Of a DNA stretch of 34,098 nt, positions 15,809 to 24,149 are shown one piece after another; the first letter of the stretch is position 1; each line of letters begins with the position of its first letter. The translations under genes were made by a program, and so were the position numbers. The notes beneath the pieces were generated by a model, which saw only the letters and a program-made list of their open reading frames with translations, was not told where the DNA came from and searched no databases. Source of the stretch: Bacteroidales bacterium. Its GTDB lineage: Bacteria > Bacteroidota > Bacteroidia > Bacteroidales > UBA6680. The stretch spans positions 1 to 34,098 of the forward strand of contig JAFGOQ010000179.1 in NCBI GenBank assembly GCA_016926405.1. The letters run 5' to 3'.

Positions 15809-16831
15809 TTATCTCATCAGGTAAGGTGGAAGTTTCGAAATATTTTTCAGACCAATACCTGTACCTCTAGCTACAGCATGTAATGGATCTTCAGCCACTC
15901 TAAAAGTGATGTTTATTTTATCAGTTAAACGTTTATCCAACCCTCTTAACAAAGCACCACCACCAGCTAGATAAATACCTTTCTCAACAATATCGGCATA
16001 CAATTCAGGTGGTGTTTGCTCCAAAACCTGAAGAATAGCAGTCTCTATTTTAGAAATTGATTTATCTAAACAATGCGCAATTTCTTGATAAGAAACAGGC
16101 ACCTCGATAGGTAAAGCTGTCATTAAGTTTGGTCCACGAACAATATAATCTTGTGGCGGTTCGGCTAAATCAGAAAGAGCCGATCCTACAGCAATCTTAA
16201 TGTCTTCGGCAGTACGCTCACCAATTTTAATATTATGTTGATGGCGCATATATCCTTGAATATCGGCAGTAAAACCATCACCAGCCACACGTATCGATTT
16301 GTTAGTAACAATACCACCCAAAGCTATTACAGCAATCTCGGCAGTACCACCCCCAATATCAACAACCATGCAACCTTCAGGTGCTTCAACATCAAGTCCA
16401 ATACCTATAGCAGCAGCCATTGGCTCATAAATTAAATATACATCGCGTCCTCCTGCATGTTCAGAAGAGTCGCGCACAGCACGTATTTCAACCTCGGTAC
16501 TTCCCGAAGGAATACAAACTACCATCTTTAGAGAAGGATTAAAAAGGGTAGTCTTTGGCTTAACCATTTTAATCATTCCTCGAAGCATTTTTTCAGCTGC
16601 ATCGAAATCGGCAATTACACCATCGCGCAACGGACGAATAGTACGTATACTTTCGTGTGTTTTCCCGTGCATCTGACGTGCTCGTTCACCAATTGCTATA
16701 AGATTTCCTGTGCTTTTTTCGATAGCTACAATCGAAGGCTCATCAACAACAATTTTATCATTATGAATGATTATAGTGTTGGCTGTACCTAAATCGATAG
16801 CTATTTCCTGTGTTAGCGAAAATAATCCCAT
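15809..16831 (-). CDS. mreB: Actin-like cell-shape protein MreB
   Basis: MreB forms membrane-bound filaments that guide side-wall synthesis. The 340-residue protein starts MGLFSLTQEIAIDLGTANT, with the amphipathic N-terminus and phosphate-1 motif. It continues with EPSIVAIEKSTG, RPLRDGVIADFDAAEKMLRGMI, the VVDIGGGTAEIAVIALGG phosphate-2 motif (near 158-175), the adenosine-site GIYLAGGGALLRGLDKRL and a C-terminal VARGTGIGLKN. All nucleotide-binding motifs are intact. It begins 15 bases after purH, and mreC starts 9 bases after it, so it is inside the same transcription unit. Confidence 0.98.
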   Translation of the reverse strand: MGLFSLTQEIAIDLGTANTIIIHNDKIVVDEPSIVAIEKSTGNLIAIGERARQMHGKTHESIRTIRPLRDGVIADFDAAEKMLRGMIKMVKPKTTLFNPSLKMVVCIPSGSTEVEIRAVRDSSEHAGGRDVYLIYEPMAAAIGIGLDVEAPEGCMVVDIGGGTAEIAVIALGGIVTNKSIRVAGDGFTADIQGYMRHQHNIKIGERTAEDIKIAVGSALSDLAEPPQDYIVRGPNLMTALPIEVPVSYQEIAHCLDKSISKIETAILQVLEQTPPELYADIVEKGIYLAGGGALLRGLDKRLTDKINITFRVAEDPLHAVARGTGIGLKNISKLPPYLMR

Positions 16832-16846
16832 TTTTATCTTTCTGTT

Positions 16847-18373
16847 TTAATGTTTAAAATGACGCTTACCTGTAAATACCATAGCCATTTTATGTTTGTC
16901 ACAATACTCTATTGAATCATTATCTTTAACCGATCCTCCTGGCTGAATAACAGTATCAATCCCTTCGTTATGTGCTATCTCAACACAATCGGCAAAAGGA
17001 AAGAAGGCATCCGAAGCCATTACAGCACCTTTCAAACTAAAATCGAAGTTTTTAGCTTTTTCTATTGAGTGAACTAAAGCATCAACACGCGATGTTTGAC
17101 CAACACCACTTGCTAAAAGTTGCTTACCACGAGCTAAAACAATTGCATTTGATTTTGAATGTTTAACAAGTTTGTTAGCAAATAAAAGATCTTCAATTTT
17201 GCTATCTGCAGGAGCTAGTTTAGTAGCCACTGATAAATCAGATGGTTTCTCAACAACAACATCTCTGTCTTGAACCAAAACGCCATTCAACAACGATCGG
17301 TATTGTTTTGTAGCAAGCTGAGAAGGTTTATGAATTAAAATTATTCTGTTCTTTTTAGATTGAAGAATCTCTAAAGCAGCACTATCGTAACTTGGGGCAA
17401 TAATAACTTCGAAGAAAAGCTTATTTATTTCTTGAGCAGTATCGGCATCAACAACACGATTACAAACAAGAACACCACCAAAAGCCGAGATAGGATCACC
17501 TGCAAGAGCGTCAATCCAAGCTTGCTTTAAAGTATCACGAGAAGCAACACCACAAGCATTGTTGTGCTTAAGAATAGCAAAAGTAGTTTCCTCAAAATCA
17601 TTAATAAGAGCTATAGCAGCATCAATATCTAACAAATTGTTGTACGATACTTCTTTACCCCAAACCTGAGTAATAACTTTTTCTAAATCACCAAAAAACT
17701 CTCCTTTCTGATGAGGATTTTCACCATAACGAAGAGACTTTCTATTATTAAAGCTCAAGCGCTTTGAGTCAGACGAATCGTCGGAATTAAAATATTCAAA
17801 AATAGCTCCATCATAATGCGACGAAACAGCAAAAGCCTCTTTAGCAAACATTTTGCGTTCATCTAAAGTAGACGCACAGTTATTCTTAATCAATAAATCG
17901 TTTAACTGTTGGTATTGATTTACCGAAGAAACAATTAAAGTATCTTTAAAGTTTTTGGCAGCAGCACGTATCAAAGATATACCACCTATATCAATTTTCT
18001 CGATAATATCTTGCTCTGCAGCACCACTTTGAACTGTCTCTTCAAAAGGATATAAATCAACAATTACTAAGTCTATCTCTGGAATTCCATATTGTGTAAG
18101 TTGATCTAGGTCTGAATTATTATCACGACGAGCAAGAATACCTCCAAAAATTTTAGGATGCAGTGTCTTTACACGACCTCCTAAAATAGATGGCATAGAA
18201 GTTACTTCTTCTACACTTGTAACGTCAATTCCCAGACTCTCGATAAATGTTTTAGTACCACCAGTACTGATAATTTGCACTCCTGCATCGTTAAGCTTTT
18301 TAACGATTGGATCCAAGTTATCCTTATAAAATACTGATATTAAAGCGGACTTTATCTTTTTTAATTCATTCAT
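16847..18373 (-). CDS. purH: Bifunctional AICAR transformylase / IMP cyclohydrolase
   Basis: PurH carries out the last two steps of de novo purine synthesis: formylation of AICAR with 10-formyl-THF, then ring closure to IMP. The N-terminal MGS-like cyclohydrolase domain has STGGTKTFIESLGI and GGRVKTLHPKIFGGILARRD. The C-terminal transformylase domain has LRYGENPHQKGEFF, the catalytic Lys-His in AILKHNNACGVAS, ISAFGGVL and the closing DAFFPFADCVE and QPGGSVKDNDSI. The 508 residues are full length. It heads the mre operon; the link has no evident biochemical logic but is, as I recall, common in Bacteroidota. A -33/-7 promoter lies directly upstream. Confidence 0.97.
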   Translation of the reverse strand: MNELKKIKSALISVFYKDNLDPIVKKLNDAGVQIISTGGTKTFIESLGIDVTSVEEVTSMPSILGGRVKTLHPKIFGGILARRDNNSDLDQLTQYGIPEIDLVIVDLYPFEETVQSGAAEQDIIEKIDIGGISLIRAAAKNFKDTLIVSSVNQYQQLNDLLIKNNCASTLDERKMFAKEAFAVSSHYDGAIFEYFNSDDSSDSKRLSFNNRKSLRYGENPHQKGEFFGDLEKVITQVWGKEVSYNNLLDIDAAIALINDFEETTFAILKHNNACGVASRDTLKQAWIDALAGDPISAFGGVLVCNRVVDADTAQEINKLFFEVIIAPSYDSAALEILQSKKNRIILIHKPSQLATKQYRSLLNGVLVQDRDVVVEKPSDLSVATKLAPADSKIEDLLFANKLVKHSKSNAIVLARGKQLLASGVGQTSRVDALVHSIEKAKNFDFSLKGAVMASDAFFPFADCVEIAHNEGIDTVIQPGGSVKDNDSIEYCDKHKMAMVFTGKRHFKH

Positions 18374-18397
18374 TATGCAGAAAGGTTAAAGTTTTGA

Positions 18398-18427
18398 CAA
18401 ATTTATTAAAAATATCAAGCATTCAAA
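18398..18427 (-). promoter_or_regulatory. Promoter of the purH-mreBCD-mrdA-rodA operon
   Basis: On the minus strand TTTG (18427-18424) is followed after 18 bases by TAAATTTG (18405-18398), an exact TAnnTTTG box. This would give a transcript start near 18391 and a leader of about 18 bases before purH. The -33 box lies in one arm of a hairpin (CAAAGAG 18424-18430, CTCTTTG 18440-18446), a possible regulator site. Confidence 0.6.
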
Positions 18428-18576
18428 GAGATAAAAAACCTCTTTGAGCGGTTAAATTAACAAAAAATAAAGTCTAAGAAAACTAAATATACATATATAA
18501 TAACTTAAATATAGAAAAGGTTAAACCATAAAATAAAACTTGAGTCAAAAGCTCGAATTAATAATCCTCAAAAAGC

Positions 18577-19824
18577 ATGATAAAAATACTTAAACAAGCA
18601 AAAGAAAGCTTAATATTTGCCCTAAACTCAGTAATTGTAAATAAATTACGAACATTCCTTTCTCTATTAGGAATTACAATTGGTATTTTTTCGATTATAA
18701 CAGTTTTTACAGTTATAGATTCATTAGAGAATAATATACGATCAAGTATCGCATCGTTAGGCGAAAATGTTGTTTATGTTCAGAAATGGCCCTGGAGTAT
18801 GGGAGGAGAATATCCTTGGTGGAAATATTTACGACGTCCAGTTCCTAAACAAGAAGAAGAAGAATTACTCAGAAAAAAATTATCATTATCCGAGGCCATA
18901 TCATTTATGGCTGGAACAAACAAAACAATAAAATACGAATCAAAATCATTTGAAAACACTTCTGTTTTGGGTGTAGCATCCGATTACGAAAAAATTAGAT
19001 CTTTTGAGATTAAGCGAGGACGATTCATTTCTCCAACCGAATATCACACAGGAAAAAATGTAGCTGTAATAGGATACAAATTGTCTATAGATCTTTTTGG
19101 AACAAAAAGTCCCATAGACAAAACAATAAAAATTAGCGGAAGAAAGGTAAAAGTTATAGGAGTTTTCGAAAAAGAGGGAGAATCGGCAATTGGCGAAGAC
19201 AGTCTAGACGAAACGATAATTGTTCCAGTAAATTATATTAAATCAATAGTAAATTTACGAAATATCGATCCTTTAATTATGGTTAAGGCAAAAGAAGGAA
19301 TTGCAACCGACGACCTAATTGATGAGATTAGAGGAGCGTTACGTTCAATAAGAAGATTAAAACCAAAAGAGGAAGATAACTTCGCTTTGAATCAGATTAG
19401 CTTATTATCAGAAGGATTAAACAATATTTTTGGAACAATTAATATTGCAGGTTGGATTATTGGCGGATTTTCTCTTCTTGTGGGAGGATTTGGAATTGCT
19501 AATATTATGTTTGTTTCAGTAAGAGAAAGGACTAATTTAATAGGTATTCAGAAAGCCTTGGGAGCAAAAAATTACTTTATTCTTTTGCAGTTCTTATACG
19601 AGTCGGTTTTGCTTTCAATAATTGGAGGATCAATAGGACTCTTATTAATATTCATATTAACAACAATAGTTAGCGCAACAGGCAGCTTTAATATTTCATT
19701 AACTGTAAGCAACATTGTCCTAGGCTTAACAATTTCATCGGTTATTGGAATAATATCAGGATTTTCTCCAGCATTTAAGGCTTCAAGACTAAATCCTGTA
19801 GAGGCAATTTCGGCAAATGTTTAA
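18577..19824 (+). CDS. MacB/FtsX-family ABC transporter permease
   Basis: This 415-residue protein has the MacB-type layout. There is an N-terminal membrane helix (about 22-48, NKLRTFLSLLGITIGIFSIITVFTV), a periplasmic MacB_PCD domain of about 230 residues, and then three C-terminal helices forming the FtsX domain. The FtsX domain includes VSVRERTNLIGIQKALGAKNYFILLQFLYESVLLS, the coupling motif for the ATPase, and ends in SRLNPVEAISANV. Such permeases use ATP hydrolysis by a partner to move a periplasmic signal or cargo rather than to form a channel. No ATPase, membrane-fusion or outer-membrane gene is adjacent, so partner and substrate are unknown. It runs opposite to its neighbours, between the elongation operon and the division cluster, and shares a terminator with yqeY. 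Confidence 0.9.
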   Translation: MIKILKQAKESLIFALNSVIVNKLRTFLSLLGITIGIFSIITVFTVIDSLENNIRSSIASLGENVVYVQKWPWSMGGEYPWWKYLRRPVPKQEEEELLRKKLSLSEAISFMAGTNKTIKYESKSFENTSVLGVASDYEKIRSFEIKRGRFISPTEYHTGKNVAVIGYKLSIDLFGTKSPIDKTIKISGRKVKVIGVFEKEGESAIGEDSLDETIIVPVNYIKSIVNLRNIDPLIMVKAKEGIATDDLIDEIRGALRSIRRLKPKEEDNFALNQISLLSEGLNNIFGTINIAGWIIGGFSLLVGGFGIANIMFVSVRERTNLIGIQKALGAKNYFILLQFLYESVLLSIIGGSIGLLLIFILTTIVSATGSFNISLTVSNIVLGLTISSVIGIISGFSPAFKASRLNPVEAISANV

Positions 19825-19844
19825 ACCATGATTATCAATAACAA

Positions 19845-19884
19845 AAAACAACCCTCGACCTTTAATTAAGCCGAGGGTTGTTTT
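19845..19884. terminator. Bidirectional terminator between the permease gene and yqeY
   Basis: AAAACAACCCTCG pairs perfectly with CGAGGGTTGTTTT over 13 bp around a 14-base loop. A-rich and T-rich flanks lie on both sides, so it can end the plus-strand permease transcript and the minus-strand dcw transcript. It lies in the 79-bp convergent gap. Confidence 0.9.
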
Positions 19885-19903
19885 ATATTAAATATACAAA
19901 TAT

Positions 19904-20350
19904 TTACTCCAACACTTTCTTAGCGGCAGCAGAAATCATTTTACCATCGGTTTTGCCAGTAAGCTCTTTCATTGCTAACCCCATAAGTTTTCCAAAGTCC
20001 GACTGCTGAGTAATATTATTATCGGCAGCAAGTTTTGAAATAACTTTTTCAACTTCTTCGGCAGACATTTGTTCTGGAAGATACACTTTAATAAAGCTAA
20101 CCTCTTTCTCCTCTTTATCTGCTAAATCATCTCGACCTTGCTCTCTATAAATCTTTGCCGACTCTGTTCTTTGCTTTACTAATTTCTGCAAAATTTTAAC
20201 CTCTCCTTCTTCGGTCATTTCGCCTGCATCTTTTTCTGTCTTAGCAAGAATCAAAGCTGACTTAACAGCACGAAGAGCCTCTAAACGCTCTTTTTCCTTT
20301 GAACGCATGGCATCCTTTATATCTTCAACAATCTTTGTCTCTAGGCTCAT
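19904..20350 (-). CDS. yqeY: GatB/YqeY domain protein
   Basis: The 148-residue cytoplasmic protein begins MSLETKIVEDIKDAMRSKEKERLEALRAVKSAL and ends in a GKLMGLAMKELTGKTDGKMISAAAKKVLE segment. Both are typical of stand-alone YqeY proteins, which share a helical domain with the tail of the amidotransferase subunit GatB. GatB uses that region to contact tRNA; the role of the free-standing form is not established. It is the last gene of the dcw cluster, 12 bases after ftsZ, a common arrangement in Bacteroidota as far as I recall. Its stop is followed by the bidirectional terminator. Confidence 0.95.
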   Translation of the reverse strand: MSLETKIVEDIKDAMRSKEKERLEALRAVKSALILAKTEKDAGEMTEEGEVKILQKLVKQRTESAKIYREQGRDDLADKEEKEVSFIKVYLPEQMSAEEVEKVISKLAADNNITQQSDFGKLMGLAMKELTGKTDGKMISAAAKKVLE

Positions 20351-20362
20351 AATATATCATAA

Positions 20363-21778
20363 TTAATTATCAAATAAATTACCCGATTTTAAGTTGTATT
20401 TCTTTATGTTATTCCCAGCAATTTTAGATACATCTTCATCAACAATAACGTTACCGCGAAGGTATGCAGGCTGATCTTCAATAAACTCAACCTCCTTCCG
20501 AACAAAATCGTTATTTCTAACATTTGCCGAACTATTACCTGTCATTATATTATTAACACCATCATTTAAAGGATCGCTATCGTTAATAATTTCGTAATAA
20601 GTTTTTGAATCAGAACTATCAAACTGCAACTCTTTTTGATAAACATTGCTATCGGAAGAGTTTCTAAGATCTTTCATCTTTCTTCTGCTATTGCTCTTAA
20701 CAACATCAGACTCTTGGTTACCAAGAAAAAATGGCTTTACAACAACCTCATTTTTAGATTTTTCGTCTTCAATATCATAAACATTTGAAATATCTGACGA
20801 ATTAAAACCTGTTGCAATTACAGTAACTCTTATCTCCTCTTTTAAAGTGCTATCAAAACCATTACCCCAAATTAAATCAGCCGAATAGCCAGCACAATCC
20901 TGCGCAAACTCGTTAAGATACATCATCTCGTCGAGTAATATATCATCGCCAGAGGTAATGTTAATAAGAATATTTCTAGCTCCTCTAATATCGTTATTGT
21001 TAAGCAACGGCGAACTTAAAGCCTTCTTAATAGCCTCAACACCACGGTTTTCACCACTAGCTGTCCCCGATCCCATAATAGCCACACCCGAATCGCGCAT
21101 AACAGTACTAACGTCGGCAAAATCGACATTTACATGACCATGTATGGTAATAATTTCAGCAATACTTTTAGCCGATATAGCAAGAATATCGTCGGCATAC
21201 GAAAAAGCCTCTTTTACTTTTAGGTTTCCGTACTCCTCACGAAGTTTTTCATTATTAATAATAAGAAGCGAATCTACGTGCTTCTCCATTTCTGCAATAC
21301 CTTCGAGAGCTTGCTTAATACGTTTTGGGCCTTCAAATCGGAATGGAATAGTAACTATTCCAACAGTAAGAATTCCCAACGATTTAGCTTCTTTTGCAAT
21401 AACAGGAGCGGCACCAGTACCTGTTCCTCCTCCCATTCCTGCAGTTACAAAAACCATTTTTGTATTATCTAGCAAAACTTTTCGAACATCCTCTAGGTTT
21501 TCTTTTGCTGCTTCTCTTCCAATCTCTGGTTTATTGCCAGCTCCACGACCTTCTGTAAGTGACGAACCAAGCTGAATTTTCTTCATAATTGGACTATTAT
21601 CCAATGCTTGAGCGTCGGTATTACACACAACAAAGTTTACTCCATTAATACCAAGATTAGCCATGTGATTAACAGCATTACCGCCACCACCACCAACGCC
21701 AATTACCTTAATCATTGAACTTTTTGTTGTTGGCAAATCAAAAGATATACAATCGTTTACATTAGAGTCGAATTCCAT
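20363..21778 (-). CDS. ftsZ: Cell division tubulin homologue FtsZ
   Basis: FtsZ polymerises with GTP into the Z-ring that organises septation. In the 471-residue protein the GTP-binding fold shows VIGVGGGGGNAVNHM, the tubulin signature GGGTGTG (116-122) and the catalytic T7 loop NVDFADV (217-223). After about residue 330 comes a long polar, variable linker. The membrane-tether-binding peptide appears as EDQPAYLRGN about 40 residues before the end, and the tail finishes KSGNLFDN. In E. coli the corresponding peptide is at the extreme C-terminus; a following basic stretch and terminal acidic motif is, from memory, a Bacteroidota trait. It lies 12 bases after ftsA. Confidence 0.98.
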   Translation of the reverse strand: MEFDSNVNDCISFDLPTTKSSMIKVIGVGGGGGNAVNHMANLGINGVNFVVCNTDAQALDNSPIMKKIQLGSSLTEGRGAGNKPEIGREAAKENLEDVRKVLLDNTKMVFVTAGMGGGTGTGAAPVIAKEAKSLGILTVGIVTIPFRFEGPKRIKQALEGIAEMEKHVDSLLIINNEKLREEYGNLKVKEAFSYADDILAISAKSIAEIITIHGHVNVDFADVSTVMRDSGVAIMGSGTASGENRGVEAIKKALSSPLLNNNDIRGARNILINITSGDDILLDEMMYLNEFAQDCAGYSADLIWGNGFDSTLKEEIRVTVIATGFNSSDISNVYDIEDEKSKNEVVVKPFFLGNQESDVVKSNSRRKMKDLRNSSDSNVYQKELQFDSSDSKTYYEIINDSDPLNDGVNNIMTGNSSANVRNNDFVRKEVEFIEDQPAYLRGNVIVDEDVSKIAGNNIKKYNLKSGNLFDN

Positions 21779-21790
21779 AACTTTTTGTTT

Positions 21791-23137
21791 TTAATCTAAC
21801 TTAGCATCTTCACTTTCAAAAGCCATATCGGTAAATTTCTTAAAACCAGACTTTATTGTTGATACAAAACCTTTTCCTATTTTAGATTCTTCTTTAACCT
21901 TAACTTTTTCTTCTCTTTTAGGAGATTCTGCTGATTTTTCACTCGATTGAGAGACTACTTTATTAAAAGTACTGTCTCCTTTTAATATTATATGATACCC
22001 CCGTAAAATTAATCCAACCGATGTTGAATAAATAGGAATATTTATACTTTCGATAGAACTATTATCAATATATCTATCAGGATAACCAATTCTAACCTCC
22101 AGCCCTGTTTCGGTTTCAATCATTTTATCGATATCTGCCAAAAGTGCACCTCCACCAGTAAGAACAATACCTGCTCCTAATTTATTCTCGCATCTAACAC
22201 TCTTTATTTCGGAGTATATACTTCCTAAAATCTCTTTTAAACGAGCCTCAATAACACGAGAGAGCATGAACTGATTAATCTCTTTACTTCTTCGTCCTTC
22301 AACACCATCAACCACAACAACTCTGTCTGAATACTTTTTCTGTGGTAAAGCTATTCCAAACTGATGTTTTAAATCACGTGCCTGATCATGCATTATTTTA
22401 AAAGCATCTTTAATGTCTTTGGTAATCACATCGCCACCAAAAGGAATAACTGCAGTATGACGAATAATTCCATCGTAATAGATTGCGATGTCGGTAGTTC
22501 CTCCACCAATATCAACAAGAGCTACACCAACCTCTTTCTCAGACTTTGTAAGCACAGCAGTAGACGATGCTAAAGGCTCAAGTATCAATTCACGAACTTG
22601 CAACCCCGCATTTTTAATACACGAATAAATATTATTTACCGAAGCATTTTTTCCAAAAACAACATGACAATTCACCCCCAATGTTTTTCCTGACATTCCA
22701 ATAGGATTAACAACATCTGTTTCGTTATCAACAGAGAATGTTTGAGGAATTACATGTACAATTTTATCTCCATCGGAAAAAGTAGCATTATATAACCCAC
22801 CAACAAGTTTTGTTACATCTTGCTGTGTAATAATATCATCGACTCCTGTAATTTTTGTATTACCACGAACAGGCAAACTTGAAATATGCTGTCCAGCAAT
22901 TCCAACAAAAACATCAGTAATCTGTATTTTAATTAAAGTATTTAATTCCAGAATAGCAGCCTTTACAATTCCAGAAACATCGTTAACATTAGTAACAACA
23001 CCTTTATTTACTCCATATGAATCTTTGTTAACAACACCAATAATGCGAATTACTCCTTCGCCAATTAATTCACCTGCAATAGCAACAACTTTAGTTGTTC
23101 CAATATCAATTGCTGCTATTAAATCCCTCTTTTCCAT
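21791..23137 (-). CDS. ftsA: Cell division protein FtsA
   Basis: FtsA is an actin-like ATPase that tethers FtsZ to the membrane and relays signals to the division synthase. The 448-residue protein has the phosphate-1 motif IDIGTTKVVAIAG, the SHS2/1C domain that marks FtsA (VFVGIAGQHISSLPVRG), the phosphate-2 motif VDIGGGTTDIAIYYDG and the adenosine motif GIVLTGGGALLADIDKM. The C-terminus has a charged linker followed by GKGFVSTIKSGFKKFTDMAF, a likely amphipathic membrane-targeting helix. It follows ftsQ after 62 bases and precedes ftsZ by 12. Confidence 0.97.
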   Translation of the reverse strand: MEKRDLIAAIDIGTTKVVAIAGELIGEGVIRIIGVVNKDSYGVNKGVVTNVNDVSGIVKAAILELNTLIKIQITDVFVGIAGQHISSLPVRGNTKITGVDDIITQQDVTKLVGGLYNATFSDGDKIVHVIPQTFSVDNETDVVNPIGMSGKTLGVNCHVVFGKNASVNNIYSCIKNAGLQVRELILEPLASSTAVLTKSEKEVGVALVDIGGGTTDIAIYYDGIIRHTAVIPFGGDVITKDIKDAFKIMHDQARDLKHQFGIALPQKKYSDRVVVVDGVEGRRSKEINQFMLSRVIEARLKEILGSIYSEIKSVRCENKLGAGIVLTGGGALLADIDKMIETETGLEVRIGYPDRYIDNSSIESINIPIYSTSVGLILRGYHIILKGDSTFNKVVSQSSEKSAESPKREEKVKVKEESKIGKGFVSTIKSGFKKFTDMAFESEDAKLD

Positions 23138-23159
23138 CTGCTATTATTTCTCTTTTGAA

Positions 23160-23174
23160 GGAATTGTTAATTCC
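23160..23174 (-). other. Small hairpin upstream of ftsA
   Basis: GGAATT and AATTCC pair around GTT in the ftsQ-ftsA gap, ending 22 bases before the ftsA start codon. It may affect translation of ftsA; it is short and could be chance. Confidence 0.2.
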
Positions 23175-23199
23175 AACTGCAAACAATAAAAATCATGCT

Positions 23200-23973
23200 C
23201 TATATCTTTGTACAAACAATCTGGTTATCAAACTTAAGATTGATTATACTATACTTATTCCATCCTTTATATTTAAATCCTTGCTGATAAACAGCCATAA
23301 GCTTTTTAAACTTATTCTGATAATCACGGAAACTACCAAATAAAATTACGTGAGCCCCTACTCTAGGGATCATCTCATATTCACCATTACTTGTAAGATA
23401 AATCTGCTGTATCTGCGCTCTCCAAAACTCGTTGCTATCAATAAACTTAGCAAGAGTATAAATTTCATTTAGTCTGTTATTTTTATAATCTTTTACTTTT
23501 CTTTTATTAACTAAAACATTATTACTTATTTCTCCATTTACAATTAAAACATGTGAAGCATATTTACCCGAAAGAGGTAAAACATCGCCTTGATTATCAA
23601 TATAAAATTCTCCTCCAGCATTGTTTTTAACTCTTATTATAGGCTTCTTTTGTCTTACAATAATATTTAATTGTCCTTTACAATCACTATAAGCTTCAGC
23701 ATTTAAAACAAACGAAAGATTCTCAATCCTATTCTCTATTAATGCTGTATTCAAATCCCAAATAGGCTTTCCAAAAACCGACGACTCGCTCTTTTTCATA
23801 AAAGAAACAATGTCGCTTCTGTCAACAAATCTATTTAATAAACTATCACTAATTTGAACATTAATCTTTTGGCACACCACTTTGTTGCTTCGGTACGAAA
23901 CAAAAGAAGTAGACACTATTATAACAATAATTAGCATCGTCCAGGAGAATATGTTCAATTTTCGCTTATCCAT
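23200..23973 (-). CDS. ftsQ: Cell division protein FtsQ/DivIB
   Basis: FtsQ is a bitopic membrane protein that scaffolds FtsL/FtsB and so recruits the septal synthase FtsWI. The 257-residue product has a short cytoplasmic N-terminus, one membrane helix (about 10-26, WTMLIIVIIVSTSFVSY), a POTRA-like region (about 34-105) and the FtsQ beta domain. The beta domain includes GEFYIDNQGDVLPLS and IQQIYLTSNGEYEMIPRVGAHVILFG and a final YSIINLKFDNQIVC. Sequence identity in this family is low; context between murC and ftsA makes the call firm. The gap to murC is 176 bases, the widest inside the cluster. Confidence 0.95.
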   Translation of the reverse strand: MDKRKLNIFSWTMLIIVIIVSTSFVSYRSNKVVCQKINVQISDSLLNRFVDRSDIVSFMKKSESSVFGKPIWDLNTALIENRIENLSFVLNAEAYSDCKGQLNIIVRQKKPIIRVKNNAGGEFYIDNQGDVLPLSGKYASHVLIVNGEISNNVLVNKRKVKDYKNNRLNEIYTLAKFIDSNEFWRAQIQQIYLTSNGEYEMIPRVGAHVILFGSFRDYQNKFKKLMAVYQQGFKYKGWNKYSIINLKFDNQIVCTKI

Positions 23974-24062
23974 TAGTCTACATTTTCAATCTTTCGTCAC
24001 ATTTTTACAGTCCATATAATGTACATTACTTTATGCAACACCTATTATACGCGGGTTTCGAT

Positions 24063-24080
24063 AAATGTTTTACAACATTT
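24063..24080. other. Hairpin in the murC-ftsQ gap
   Basis: AAATGTT and AACATTT form a perfect 7-bp stem with a TTAC loop in the 176-bp gap between murC and ftsQ. No T-run and no TAnnTTTG box were found nearby. It could mark an attenuator, a processing site or an internal control region for ftsQAZ. Confidence 0.3.
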
Positions 24081-24149
24081 TATACACTTGGTAAAATTAT
24101 TAAATCAATTCAATTTCTATTTCTATTTTAAGTATTTCTTTATCAATAA

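Noticed and set aside
24044-24049. E. coli-like TATAAT in the murC-ftsQ gap on the minus strand
   Set aside because: No -35 element, and Bacteroidota primary promoters use a different -7 box; AT-rich sequence makes such hexamers common.
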